Below are positions 48,580 to 61,340 of a DNA stretch of 64,000 nt, piece after piece (the first letter of the stretch is position 1; each line of letters opens with the position of its first letter). The stretch covers positions 32,009,208 through 32,073,207 of the forward strand of contig CM037787.1 of the NCBI GenBank assembly GCA_021229015.1, given 5' to 3'. The translations under genes were made by a program, and so were the position numbers. The notes beneath the pieces are model-generated. The model was not told the DNA's origin, ran no database searches, and saw only the letters and a list, made by a program, of their open reading frames with translations. Source of the DNA: Solen grandis (lineage: Eukaryota; Mollusca; Bivalvia; Adapedonta; Solenidae).

Positions 48580-50478
48580 ACTAGATTTCATTTGCACGGC
48601 AAACGATAGGACTTTCTGCAAACCGTTAAAATCTCAATCAAATTGAAAATTATTGATATGGAATACGCAGAAAATATTAGGTTTCTAGACGAATTCATCA
48701 ATTCATCATGTCTGCAGAGCGCTTACAAACTTTTTGATCTGACATCTAATTCCGAGGTCATATTTTCAAAACTTTGTTTCACCACAGAACCTCGGTCTTT
48801 TCAATATTTTGAAAACAAAAGTAAGGATGCCCAACAAAATCCTTGCTCTTTCATATTTGGTGAAACGGAGACGGGTTTGCACATGTAAAGCGTAACATAC
48901 ACATTCTGTGAAATTTTGATGAAAATCCGTCCTGAAATAATGGCTGTAGACTGCGTACAAACTTATGTAGACAAGTTTGGTGTCATATGACGTCATAGGC
49001 ATAAGAAAATCAATGAAATGAAATATTAAGTATTTTAAATATATCAAGTAAATTTTTCATGCCCCATTGGAACTTTGCAACATATAGAAATTAATGCTTA
49101 GATATCAAACATTCTTTTTGACCTTATGACGTCAAATGACGTTAATCCTCACATAATAGAAATAAGTCTAAAAGACTAATATTCAGTCCAAATATCCACT
49201 TTCTAAATCATCTGAAAGCGATTTTATACGTATTTGAAATTTGACGTCAATGGTTCAAAACTTGGATTCGCCATAGAACCATTGCCTTTTCGAATTTGGA
49301 AAACCGAACAAGGAATACACAACAAGAGCGTTACATATACATTCTGTGAAATGTTGATGAAAATCGGTCCAAATATAATGGCTGTACACCGCGTAAAACC
49401 TTTTTGCCCTGATATCAAATCTTACGTGATATAATGTTACATTATTATGGAATACATTGCATTCTAAAGCTCATGGATTGATGTATAAACTATTAAATTT
49501 CCATGGTCCTGTGAAGTTAACAACATATTTGAATTAACGCATATATATCAGAAATTCTTTTTGTCCTTATGACGTCATCTGACGTCAAATGACGTTCATC
49601 TTCATAGAATATAAAGCAGACATGGAGACTTATATACTACCTAAATATAAGCTTTCTAGCTCATCTGGAAGCGATTTTATACGCATTTGAAATTTGACGT
49701 CAAAAGTTCGAATCTTGGATTCGCCATAAAATCATTGCCTTTTCAAATTTTGAGAAACGGACACCAGGATGCACAACGAGAGCCTAACATACACATTAAT
49801 GAAAATCGGTCCAGAAATAATGGCTGTAGGCCGCGTACAAACATTTTGAGACGACGTCAAGTTTGACGTCAAGACACGTCATAGGCAAATGAAAATTATT
49901 GAAATGCAAAATGTTTTATCTGAAGCTTAAGCTATTGGATTTTTAAGGTGCTCGAACGTTTTCAACATATAGAATTTAACACGTAATAATTAGAAATTTC
50001 TTTTCACCTCATGACGTCATATGACGTCAAATGAAGTTCATTCTCTCGGTATCTAAAGAAATCTTAGAGACTTATATCCTATTCAAATATAAGCTTTCTA
50101 GCTCATCTGGAAGCGATTTTATACGCATTTGAAATTTGACGTCAATGGTTCGAATCTTTGACTCGCCATAGAACCATGGACTTTTTAAATTTTGAAAAAC
50201 GGACACCGGAAGGCACAACTAGAGCCTAACATACACATTCTGTGAAATTTTGATGGAAATCGGCCCAGAAATAATGGCTGTAGACCGCGTACAAACTGTT
50301 TCACATGACGTCAAATCTGACGTTATATGACGTCATATGAATATGAAATTCATTGTATTCGAAAGCTCATGGTTTGAAATATATGCCATTAAATTTTCAT
50401 TGTTCTGGGCCATTGGCAACACATCAAAATTAACACAAATACAAGAGGAAGAAAAAAAGAATAAGAAGAATAAGAATA
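48580..50478 (-). mobile_element. Helitron-like unit 10: four B-type monomers
   Basis: The hairpin TCATTTGC/GCAAACGA has one mismatch. The following AAACCGTTAAAATCTCAATC matches the start of unit 2 (17171 onwards), so units 2 and 10 are sister copies. B marks are near 48950, 49390, 49830 and 50285. It ends in a GAGGAAGAAAAAAAGAATAAG tail. Confidence 0.5.
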
Positions 50479-53400
50479 ACTAGATGTCATTCGTGAAAAC
50501 GAATGATAGGACTTTCTGCAAGCTGTGTTAATGCAAAAAGCAGGAAATAGAAGTTTCATGTAATGATTCACCTCTGGTAGTATTTCATGTTCATGCTAAA
50601 CAATTGACATTATATTCCGAAATTAGTGCAAATGATAAGAACTTAGTATTAGTCTGTGACGTAACATGATGTTATATGACGTCAGGACATGACTGCAAAC
50701 TTGATTTATAGTTTAAAGGTCCTATGTTCGAATCTTGCTTCAGCCACAATACTTCGGTTTTTCGGAATTAAGGTTAGCTGACAAAATATTCACACCTTAG
50801 TTTCAAGATGTACCGTCTGTAAAAATTTGAAGAAAATCTGATCACAAATGGCGGCTGTAGAGCGCGAATACCATTTTTCACTATTTTAGCTCTGACGTCA
50901 CGTGACGTCATAGGGTGCTGAAAATGCTGTTGCTCAAAAGCGCACACTTTACTGCAATAACTCTGAAATTTTCATTATTCTGAACAACTGGCATCATGTC
51001 GAAATCATTGCCCCAAATTAAAATTAAGTGGTATGCTTATGACGTCCAATGACGTCACGATTCAAAATATTTGTAGAAATGCTGCAGAACTGCAAACTGT
51101 GTAAGTTTCAACTTTCTATCTCATCCTGAAGCTCTTCAATCCTAAAATGAAATTTTTGGTCCTATGTTCGAATCTTATTTCAGCCACAGAACTTCGGTTT
51201 TTCGGAATTTCGGTTAGCTGGCAGGATATGCACACCTTAGTTTCAAGGTGTACCATCTGTGCAATTTTGAAGAAAATCCGACCATAAACGGCAGCTGTAG
51301 AGCGCGAACACCATGTTTCAATATTTTTAGCTCTGACGTCACAGGACGTCATAGGGTGCTGAAGATGGTTTTGTTCAAAAGCTCATACTTTACTGTCATA
51401 ACACTGAAATTTTCATTATTCTGAACAACTGACATCATGTCGAAATCATTGCCCTAATATGAAAATTAAGAAGTATGCTTATGACGTCACATGACGACAT
51501 TTGACGTCACGACTCAAAATATATTAAGAAATTATGCAGAACTGCAAACTGTGTAAGTTTCAACTTTCTATCTCATCCTGAAGCTCTTTAATCCTAAAAT
51601 GAAATGTTCGGTCCCATGTTCGAATCTTATTTCAGCCACAGAACTTCGGTCTTTCGGAATTTCGGTTAGCTGACAGGATATGCACACCTTAGTTTCAAGA
51701 TGTAAAATCTGTGAAATTTTAAGAAAATCCGACCATAAATGGCGGCTGTAGAGCGTGAACACCATTTTTCACTATTTTTAGCTCTAACGTCACATGACGT
51801 CATATGGTGCTGAAAATGTTTTTGCTCAAAAATGTATACTTTACTGTTATAACTCTGAAATTTTCCTTATTCTGAACAACTGGCATCATGTCGAAATCAT
51901 TGTCCTAAAATAAAAATTAAGAAGTATGCTTATGACGTCACGACTCAAAATATTTTAGAAATTCTGCAGAACAACTTTTATTTATCCTGAAGCTCTTTAA
52001 TCCTAAAATGAAATTTTCGGTCCTATGTTCGAATCTTATTTAAGCCACAGAACTTCGGTCTTTCGGAATTTCGGTTAGCTGAAAGGATATACACATCTTA
52101 GTTTCAAGATATACCATCTGTGAAAATTTGAAGAAACTTCGACCATAAATGGCGGCTGTAGAGCGTGAACACCATTTTTCACTATTTTAAGCTCTGACGT
52201 CACATGACGTCATAGGGTGCTGAAGATGCTTTTTTTCAAAAGCGCATCCATTTCTGTCATAACTCTGAAATTTTCATTATTCTGAACAACTGGCATCATG
52301 TCGAAATCATTGCCTTTAAATGAAAATTCAGATGTATGCTTATGACGTCACATGACGTCATATGACGTCACGACTCAAAATATATTAAGAAATTCTGAAG
52401 AACTGCAAACTGTGTAAGTTTCAACTTTCTATTTCATCCTGAAGCTCTTTAATGCTAAAATGAAATTTTCGGTCCTATGTTCGAATCTTATTTTAGCCAC
52501 AGAACTTCGGTCTTTCGGAATTTCGGTTAGCTGACAGGATATGTACACCTTAGTTTCAAGTTGTACCATTTGTGAAAATTTTAAGAAAATCCGACCATAA
52601 ATGACGGCTGTAGAGCGCGAACACCATTTTTCACTATTTTTAGCTGTGACGTTATGTGACGTCATAGCGTGCTGACAATCATTGAAATCAAAATTTCCTC
52701 ACGTGACTAATAACCCATAAAAATTTCATCGTCCTAGGACTATTGCAACATATTAAAATAAGCGTTTTGTTAGGAAGAAGAAAAGAATAATAATAATAAA
52801 AAATGACGTCACGTGACGTCATATGACGTTTATTTTCACATAATTGTTAAGACTCCCAGAGACCTACTAACTGACAAATTTCAACTTTCTATCTCAAATA
52901 GGACAGTTTTTTATAAGTATTTAAAAATTGACGTCCTTGGTTCGAATCTTGGATCCGCCATAGATGCTTGGACTTTTCGAATTTTGAAAAACCGGACACC
53001 GGTATACACAATAAGAACGTAATATACACATTCTGTGAAAATTTGATGAAAATCGGCCCATTAATAATGGCTCTGGACCATGTACAAACTTTCGTAGTCA
53101 ATTTCAAATGACGTCATATGACGTCATAGACCTCTGAAAATTATTGAAATATTTAATCATTTGTCATTAAATTTTCATTGCCCTCAATATATAGATTTTT
53201 TTTTTAAAATTTAAGGGCCTATATATTATACTTTTCTATTAAAAGGACGATTTTAAAGCATTTAAAAATTTACGACCTTGGTTCGAATCTTGGAATCGCT
53301 ATAGAACCATGGACTTTTCGCATTTTGAAAAACGGACAACGAGATGCACAACTAGAACTTAATATACACATTCTGTGAAAATTTGATGAAAATCGGCCCA

Positions 53401-54441
53401 TTAATAATGGCTCTGGACCGTGTACAAACTTTCGTTGTCAATTTCAAATGTGACGTAATATGACGTCATAGGCTTCTGAAAATCTTTGAAATCGAAATTA
53501 CAGCATCTGAAGCATGCGGCATTAATTTTTCATTGCCCTTCATAAATTTCAAGATATAGAAATAATCTTGTTATAATTAGAAATTCATTTATAATACTCA
53601 CTGACGTCATATACATTTATTTTCACATTTCTATCTCAAATAGGACCGATTTTATAAGAATTTGAAAATTTACGACCTTGGTTCGAATCTTGGAATCGCT
53701 ATAGAACCTTGGACTTTTCGAATTTTGAAAAACGGACACCGGGATGCACAACTAGAACTTAATATACACATTCTGTGAAAATTTGATGAAAATCGGTTCA
53801 TAAACAATGGCTGTAGACCGCGTACAAACTTTTGTTGCATATTTCCAGTGTGACGTCATATGACGTCATAGGCATATGAAAATCATAGAAATCAAAATTT
53901 CAGCGTTTGAAGCATGTGTCTTTAAATTTTCATTGCCTTTCGACAATTTCAACATATAGAAATATTCTTGTTAATATTAGAAATACATTATCATATAATG
54001 ACGTCACGTGACGTCATATGACAAATATTTTCACAAAATCTTTAAAACTTCTAGAGACCTATATACTGACTAAATATCAACTTTCTTTCTTAAATAGGAC
54101 AGATTTTATAAGCATTTAAAAATTTACGACCTTGGTTCGAATCTTGGATTCGCTATAGAACCATGGACTTTTCGAATTTTGAAAAACGGACACCGGGATG
54201 CACAACTAGAACTTAATATACACCATCTGTGAAAATTTGATGAAAATCGGTTCACAAACAATGGCTGTAGACCGCGTACAAACTTTTGTAGCATATTTCA
54301 AATGTGACGTCATATGACGTCATAGGCATATGAAAATCATAGAAATAAAAATTTCCTGACGTGGCTAATAAGTATAAAAATTTATGTCCTAGGAGTATTG
54401 CAACATAGAAAAATAAGCGTTTAGTTAGGAAGAAAAAAAGA
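50479..54441 (-). mobile_element. Helitron-like unit 11: five A then four B monomers, with several small deletions
   Basis: A marks are near 50858, 51297, 51745, 52157 and 52612, the A tail at 52770-52800, and B marks near 53075, 53417, 53817 and 54272. Three places (about 51945, 53150-53250, 53590-53630) have lost parts of the palindromic zone. The last ~970 bp closely match 45010-46040. Confidence 0.5.
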
Positions 54442-57327
54442 ACTAGATGTCATTCGTCTAAACGAATGATAGGACTTTCTGTAACCTGTGTTAATGTAAA
54501 AAGCAGGAGATTTTTCATGTAATGACTCACCTCTGGTAGTATTTCATGTTCATGCTGATTAATTGACATTATATTATAAATAAGCGTTTAGTTACGAAGA
54601 AAAAAAAAATAAGTAGCAGTAGTAGTAGTATGCTTATGACGTCATATGACGTCACGACTCAAAATATATTAAGAAATTCTGCAGAACTGCAAACTGTGTA
54701 AGTTTCAACTTTCTATCTCATCCCGAAGTTCTTTAGCCCTAAAATGAAATTTTTGGTCCTATGTTCGAATCTTACTTCAGCCACAATACTTCGGTTTTTC
54801 GGAATTAAGGTTAGCTGACAAAATATTTACACCTTAGTTTCAAGATGTACCATTTGTAAAAATTTGAAGAAAATCTGATCATAAATGGCGGCTGTAGAGC
54901 GCGAACACCATTTTTCACTATTTTTAGCTCTGACGTCACGTGACGTCATAGGGTGCTGAAAATGCTGTTGCTTAAAAGCGCATACTTTACTGCAATAACT
55001 CTGAAATTTTCAGTATTCTGAACAATTGGCATCATGTCGAAATCATTGCCCCAAATTAAAAATAAGTGGTATGCTTATGACGTCCTATGACGTCACGATT
55101 CAAAATATTTATAGAAATAATGCAGAACTGCAAACTGTGCAAGTTTCAACTTTCTATCTCATCCTGAAGCTCTTTAATCCTAAAATGAAATTTTTGGTCC
55201 TATGTTCGAATATTACTTCAGCCACAGAACTTCGGTTTTTTCGGAATTTCGGTAAGCTGGCAGGATATGTACACCTTAATTTCAAGGTGTACCATCTGTG
55301 AAAATTACAAGAAAATCCGACCATAAATGGCGGCAGTAGAGCGCGAACACCATTGTTCAATATTTTTAGCTCTGACATCACATGACGTCATAGGGTGATG
55401 AAGATGCTTTTGTTCAAAAACGCATACTTTACTGTCATAACTCTAAAATCTTCATTATTCTGAACAACTGGCATCATGTCGAAATCATTGCCCTAAAATG
55501 AAAATTAAGAAGTATGCTAATGACGTCACATGACGACATTTCACGTCACGACTCAAAATATATTAAGAAATTCTGCAGAACTGCAAACTATGTAAGTTTC
55601 AACTTTCTATCTCATCCTGAAGCTCTTTAATCCTAAAATGAAATTTTCGGTCCTATGTTCGAATCTTATTTCAGCCACAGAACTTCGGTCTTCCGGAATT
55701 TTAGTTAGCTTACAGGATATGCACACCTTAGTTTCAAGATGTATCATCTGTGAAAATTTTAAGAAAATCCGACCATAAATGGCGGCTGTAGAGCGTGAAC
55801 ACCATTTTTCACTATTTTTAGCTCTGACGTCATATGACGTCATAGGGTGCTGAAGATGCTTTTGTTCAAAAGCGCATACTTTACTGTCATAACTCTGAAA
55901 TATTCATTATTCTGAACATCTGGCATCATTTCGAAATCATTGCCCTAAAATAAAAATTAAGAAATATGCTTATGACGTAACATAACGTCATATGACGTCA
56001 CGACTCAAAATATATGTAGAAATTCTGCAGAACTGCAAACTGTGTAAGTTTCAACTTTCTATCTCATCCTGAAGCTCTTTAATCCTAAAATGAAATTTTC
56101 GGTCCTATGTTCTAATTTTATTTCAGTCACAGAACTTCGGTCTTTCGGAATTTTCGGTTAGCTGACAGGATATGCACACCTTAGTTTCAAGATGTACCAT
56201 CTGTGAAAATTTGAAGAAAATCCGACCATAAATGACGGCTGTAGAGCGTGCACACCATTTTTCACTATTTTTATCTGTGACGTCATATGACGTCATAGGG
56301 TTCTGAAGATGCTTTTGTTTAAAAGCGCATACTTTACTGTCATAACTCTGAAATATTCATTATTCTGAACAACTGGCATCATGTCGAAATCATTGCCCTA
56401 AAATGAAAATTAAGAAGTATGCTTATGACGTCACATAACGTCATATGACGTCACGACTCAAAATATATGTAGAAATTCTGCAGAACTGCAAACTGTGTAA
56501 GTTTAAACTTTCTATCTCATCCTGAAGCTCTTTAATCCTAAAATGAAATTTTCGGTCCTATGTTCGAATTTTATTTCAGTCACAGAACTTCGGTCTTTCG
56601 GAATTTCGATTAGCTGACAGGATATGCACACCTTAGTTTCAAGATGTACCATCTGTGAAAATTTGAAGAAAATCCGACCATAAATGGCGGCTGTAGAGCG
56701 TGAACACCATTTTTCACTATTTTTAGCTCTGACGTCATATGACGTCATAGGGTGCTGAAGATGCTTTTGTTCAAAAGCGAATACTTTACTGTCATAACTC
56801 TGAAATATTCATTATTCTGAACAACTGGCATCATGTCGAAATCATTGCCCTAAAATAAAAATTAGAAGTATGCTAATGACGTAACATAACGTCATATGAC
56901 GTCAGGACTCAAAATATATGTAGAAATTCTGCAGAACTGCAAGCTGTGTAAGTTTCAACTTTCTATCTCATCCTGAAGCTCTTTAATCCTAAAATGAAAT
57001 TTTCGGTCCTATGTTCGAATCTTATTTCAGCCACAGAACTTCGGTCTTTCGGAATTTTCGGTAAGCTGACAGGATATGCACACCTTAGTTTCAAGATGTA
57101 CCATCTGTGAAAATTTGAAGACAATCCGACCATAAATGACGGCTGTAGAGCGCGAACACCATTTTTCACTATTTTTAGCTGTGACGTCATGTGATGTCAT
57201 AGGCTGCTAATAATCATTGAAATCAAAATTTCCTCACGTGATTAATAACCCATAAAAATTTCATCGTTCTAGGACTATTGCAACATATTAAAATAAGTGT
57301 TTAGTTAGGAAGAAGAAAAGAATAATA
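54442..57327 (-). mobile_element. Helitron-like unit 12: six A monomers
   Basis: Near-identical to unit 4, with the same leader, monomer number and tail. A marks are near 54895, 55335, 55787, 56240, 56693 and 57147. Confidence 0.6.
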
Positions 57328-60212
57328 ACTAGATGTCATTCGTCTAAACGAATGATAGGACTTTCTGTAACCTGTGTTAATGCAAAAAGCAAGAGATAGA
57401 AGTTTCATGTAATGTATCACCTCTGGTAGTATTTCATGTCCATGGTGATTAATTGACATTATATTATAAATAAGCGTTTAGTTACGAAGAAAAAAAAAGA
57501 AAGTAGCAGTAGTAGTAGTATGCTTATGATGTCATATGACGTCACGACTCAAAATATATGTAGAAATTATGCAGAACTGCAAACTGTGTAAGTTTCAACT
57601 TTCTATCTCATCCCGAAGTTCTTTAGCTCTAAAATGAAATTTTTGGTCCTATGTTCGAATCTTACTTCAGCCACAATACTTCGGTTTTTCGGAATTAAGG
57701 TTAGCTGACAAAATATTCACACCTTAGTTTCAAGATGTTCCATCTGTAAAAATTTGAAGAAAATCTGATCATAAATGGCGGCTGTAGAGCGCGAACACCA
57801 TTTTTCACTATTTTTAGCTCTGACGTCACGTGACGTCATAGGGTGTTAAAAATGCTGTTCCTTAAAAGCGCATACTTTACTGCAATAACTCTAAAATCTT
57901 CATTATTCTGAACAATTGGCATCATGTCGAAATCATTGCCCCAAATTAAAAATAAGTGGTATGCTTATGACGTCCTCTGACGTCACGATTCAAAATATTT
58001 GTAGAAATGCTGCAGAACTGCAAACTGTGCAAGTTTCAACTTTCTATCTCATCCTGAAGCTCTTCAATCCTAAAATGAAATTTTTGGTCCTATGTTCGAA
58101 TATTACTTCAGCCACAGAACTTCGGTTTTTCGGAATTTCGGTAAGCTGGCAGGATATGTACACCTTAGTTTCAAGTTGTACCATCTGTGAAAATTACAAG
58201 AAAATCCGACCATAAATGGCGGCAGTAGAGCGCGAACACCATTGTTCAATATTTTTTAGCTCTGACGTCACATGACGTCATAGGGTGCTGAAGATGCTTT
58301 TGTTCAAAAACGCATACTTTACAGTCATAACTCTAAAATCTTCATTATTCTGAACAACTGGCATCATGTCGAAATCATTGCCCTAAAATGAAAATTAAGA
58401 AGTATGCTTATGACGTCATATGACGTCACGACTCAATATATGTATAGAAATTCTGCAGAACTGCAAACTGTGTAAGTTTCAACTTTCTATCTCATCCTGA
58501 AGCTCTTTTATCCTAAAATGAAATTTTCGGTCCTATGTTCGAATCTTATTTCAGCCACAGAACTTCGGTCTTTCGGAATTTCGGTTAGCTGACAGGATAT
58601 GCACACATTAGTTTCAAGATGTACCATCTGTGAAAATTTGAAGAAAATCCGACTATAAATGACGGCTGTAGAGCGCAAACACCATTTTTCACTATTTTTA
58701 GCTGTGACGTCATGTGACGCCATAGGCTGCTGACAATCATTGAAATCAAAATTTCCTCACGTGACTCATAACCCATAAAAAATTCATGGTCCTAGGACTA
58801 TTGCAACATATTAAAATAAGCGTTTAGTTAGGAAGAAGAAAAGAATAATAATAATAAAAAAATGACGTCACGTGACGTCATATGACGTTTATTTTCACAT
58901 AATTATTAGACACCCAGAGACCTACTTACTGACAAAATTTCAACTTTCTATCTCAAATAGGACAGTTTTTATAAGCATTTAAAAATTTACGACCTTGGTT
59001 CGAATCTTGGATCCGCCATAGATGCTTGGACTTTTCGAATTTTGAAAAACGGACACCGGTATACACAATAAGAACGTAATATACACATTCTGTGAAAATT
59101 TGATAAAAATCGGCCCATTAATAATGGGTCTGGACCGTGTACAAACTTTCGTAGTCAATTTCAAATGTGACGTCATATGACGTCATAGGATTCTGAAAAT
59201 CATTGAAATCGAAATTTCACCGTCTGAATCTTTTGTCATTAAATTTTCATTGCCCTTCGACAATTTCAACATATAGAAATACTCTTATTAATATTAGAAA
59301 TACATTATCATATAATGACGTCAAGTGACGTCATGTGACGTTTATTTTCACAAAATGTTTAAGACTTCCAGAGACCTATATACTGACCAAATATCACTTT
59401 TCTATCTCAAATAGGACCGATTTTATAAGCATTTAAAAATTTACGACCTTGGTTCGAATCTTGAATTCGCTATAGAACCATGGACTTTTCGAATTTTGAA
59501 AAACGGACAACGACATGCACAACTAGAAGTTAATATACACATTCTGTGAAAATTTGATGAAAATCGGTTCATAAACAATGGCTGTAGACCGCGTACAAAC
59601 TTTTGTTGCATATTTCAAGTGTGACGTAATATGACGTCATAGGCATATGAAAATCATAGAAATTAAAATTTCATCGTTTGAAGCATGTGTCATTAAATTT
59701 TCATTGCCTTTCGACAATTTCAACATATAGAAATATTCTTGTTAATATTGGAAATACATTATCATATAATGACGTCACGTGACGTCATATGACATTTATT
59801 TTCACAAAATATTTAAAACTTCTAGAGACCTATATACTGGCTAAATATCAACTTTCTATCTTAAATAGGACAGATTTTATAAGCATTTTAAAATTTACGA
59901 CCTTGGTTCGAATCTTGGATTCGCTATAGAACCATGGACTTTTCGAATTTTGAAAAACGGACACAGGGATGCACAACTAGAGCCTAACATACACTTCTGA
60001 ACTTAATTTAATAGGTCAAATCTGACGTCATATGACGTCGTATGAATATAAAATTCATTGCATCCGAAAGCTCATGGTTTGAAATATATGCCATAAAATT
60101 TTCATTGTTCTGAGTCAATGGCAACACCTCGAAATTAACACAAATATAAGAGGAAGAAAAAAAGAATAAGAAGAAGAAGAAGAATAATAAAAAAACAGTA
60201 CAAACCCAATAT

Positions 60213-60238
60213 GACTTTCTGCCTGTAGGCAGAAAGTC
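60213..60238. repeat. Solo palindrome, third copy
   Basis: The 11-bp arms and TGTA loop are the same as at 32985-33010, as expected from the segmental duplication. Confidence 0.8.
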
Positions 60239-61199
60239 CTAATAATAAAAAAATGACGTCACGTGACGTCATATGACGTTTTTTTCACAAAATTTTTAAG
60301 ACTCCCAGAGACCTATATACTGACCAAATATCACTTTTCTATCTCAAATAGGACCGATTTTATGAGCATTTAAAAATTTACGACCTTGGTTCGAATCTTG
60401 GATTCGCTAGAGAACCATGGACTTTTCGAATTTTGAAAAACTGACACCGCGATGCACAACTAGAACTTAATATACACATTCTGTGAAAATTTGATGAAAA
60501 TCGGTTCATAAACAATGGCTGCAGACCGCGTACAAACTTTTGTTGCATATTTCAAGTGTGACGTCATATGACGTCATAGGCATATGACAATCATAGAAAT
60601 CAAAATTTCAGCTTTTGAAGCATGTGTCTTTAAATTTTCATTGCCCTTCGACAATTGCAACATATAGAAATATTCTTGTTAATATTAGAAATACATTATC
60701 ATATAATGACGTCATGTGACGTCATATGACATTTGTTTTCACAAAATGTTTAAAACTTCTAGAGACCTATATACTGACTAAAAATCAACTTTCTATCTTA
60801 AATAGGACAGATTTTATAAGCATTTAAAAATTTACGACCTTGGTTCGAATCTTGGATTCGCTATAGAACCATGGACTTTTCGAATTTTGAAAAACGGACA
60901 CCGGGATGCACAACTAGAGCCTAACATACACATTCTGTGAAATTTTGATGAAAATCGGTCCAGAAATAATGGCTGTAGACCGCGTACAAACTTTTTCACG
61001 TGACGTCAAGTCTGACGTTATCTGACGTCATATGAATATACAATTCATTGCATCCGAAAGCTCATGGTTTGCAATATATGCCATAAGATTTTCATTGTTC
61101 TGAGTCAATGGCAACACCTCGAAATTAACACAAATATAAGAGGAAGAAAAAAAGAATAAGAAGAAGAAGAATAATAAAAAAACAGTACAAACCCAATAT

Positions 61200-61336
61200 G
61201 ACTTTCTGCCAGTAGGCAGAAAGTCCTAATAAAAAACATAACAAACCCAATATGACTTTCTGCCGAAAGGGCAGAAAGTCCTAATAAAAAACAGTACAAA
61301 CCCAATAGGACTTTCTGCCAGTAGGCAGAAAGTCCT
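61200..61336. repeat. Three tandem solo palindromes
   Basis: Hairpins at 61200-61225 (loop AGTA), 61254-61280 (arms GACTTTCTGCC and GGCAGAAAGTC, loop GAAAG) and 61307-61336 (arms extended to AGGACTTTCTGCC). Each is preceded by a CAAACCCAATA-type segment and followed by CTAATAA. The left copy of the duplication has only one here, so the tandem arose after duplication or was lost from the left copy. Confidence 0.8.
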
Positions 61337-61340
61337 AATA

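Larger units (their letters stand above)
54442..61225. repeat. 6.8-kb segmental duplication, right copy (units 12 and 13)
   Basis: Partner of 27163-33998. The clearest difference is near 59990-60015, where about 70 bp of B monomer (ATTCTGTG through TTTTTCACCT) are replaced by about 20 unrelated bases. Confidence 0.9.
57328..61340 (-). mobile_element. Helitron-like unit 13: three A then five B monomers, with solo palindromes
   Basis: Near-identical to unit 5. A marks are near 57777, 58227 and 58667. B marks are near 59130, 59583, 60522 and 60977, and one B monomer is damaged at about 60000. Palindromes lie at 60213-60238 and 61200-61336. Confidence 0.55.

Noticed and set aside
24630..59176. 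Dozens of 62-99-codon ORFs in A and B monomers
   Set aside because: They recur once per monomer and have no known domain. They are treated as satellite frames, with the recurrent A-type ORF listed only as something to test.
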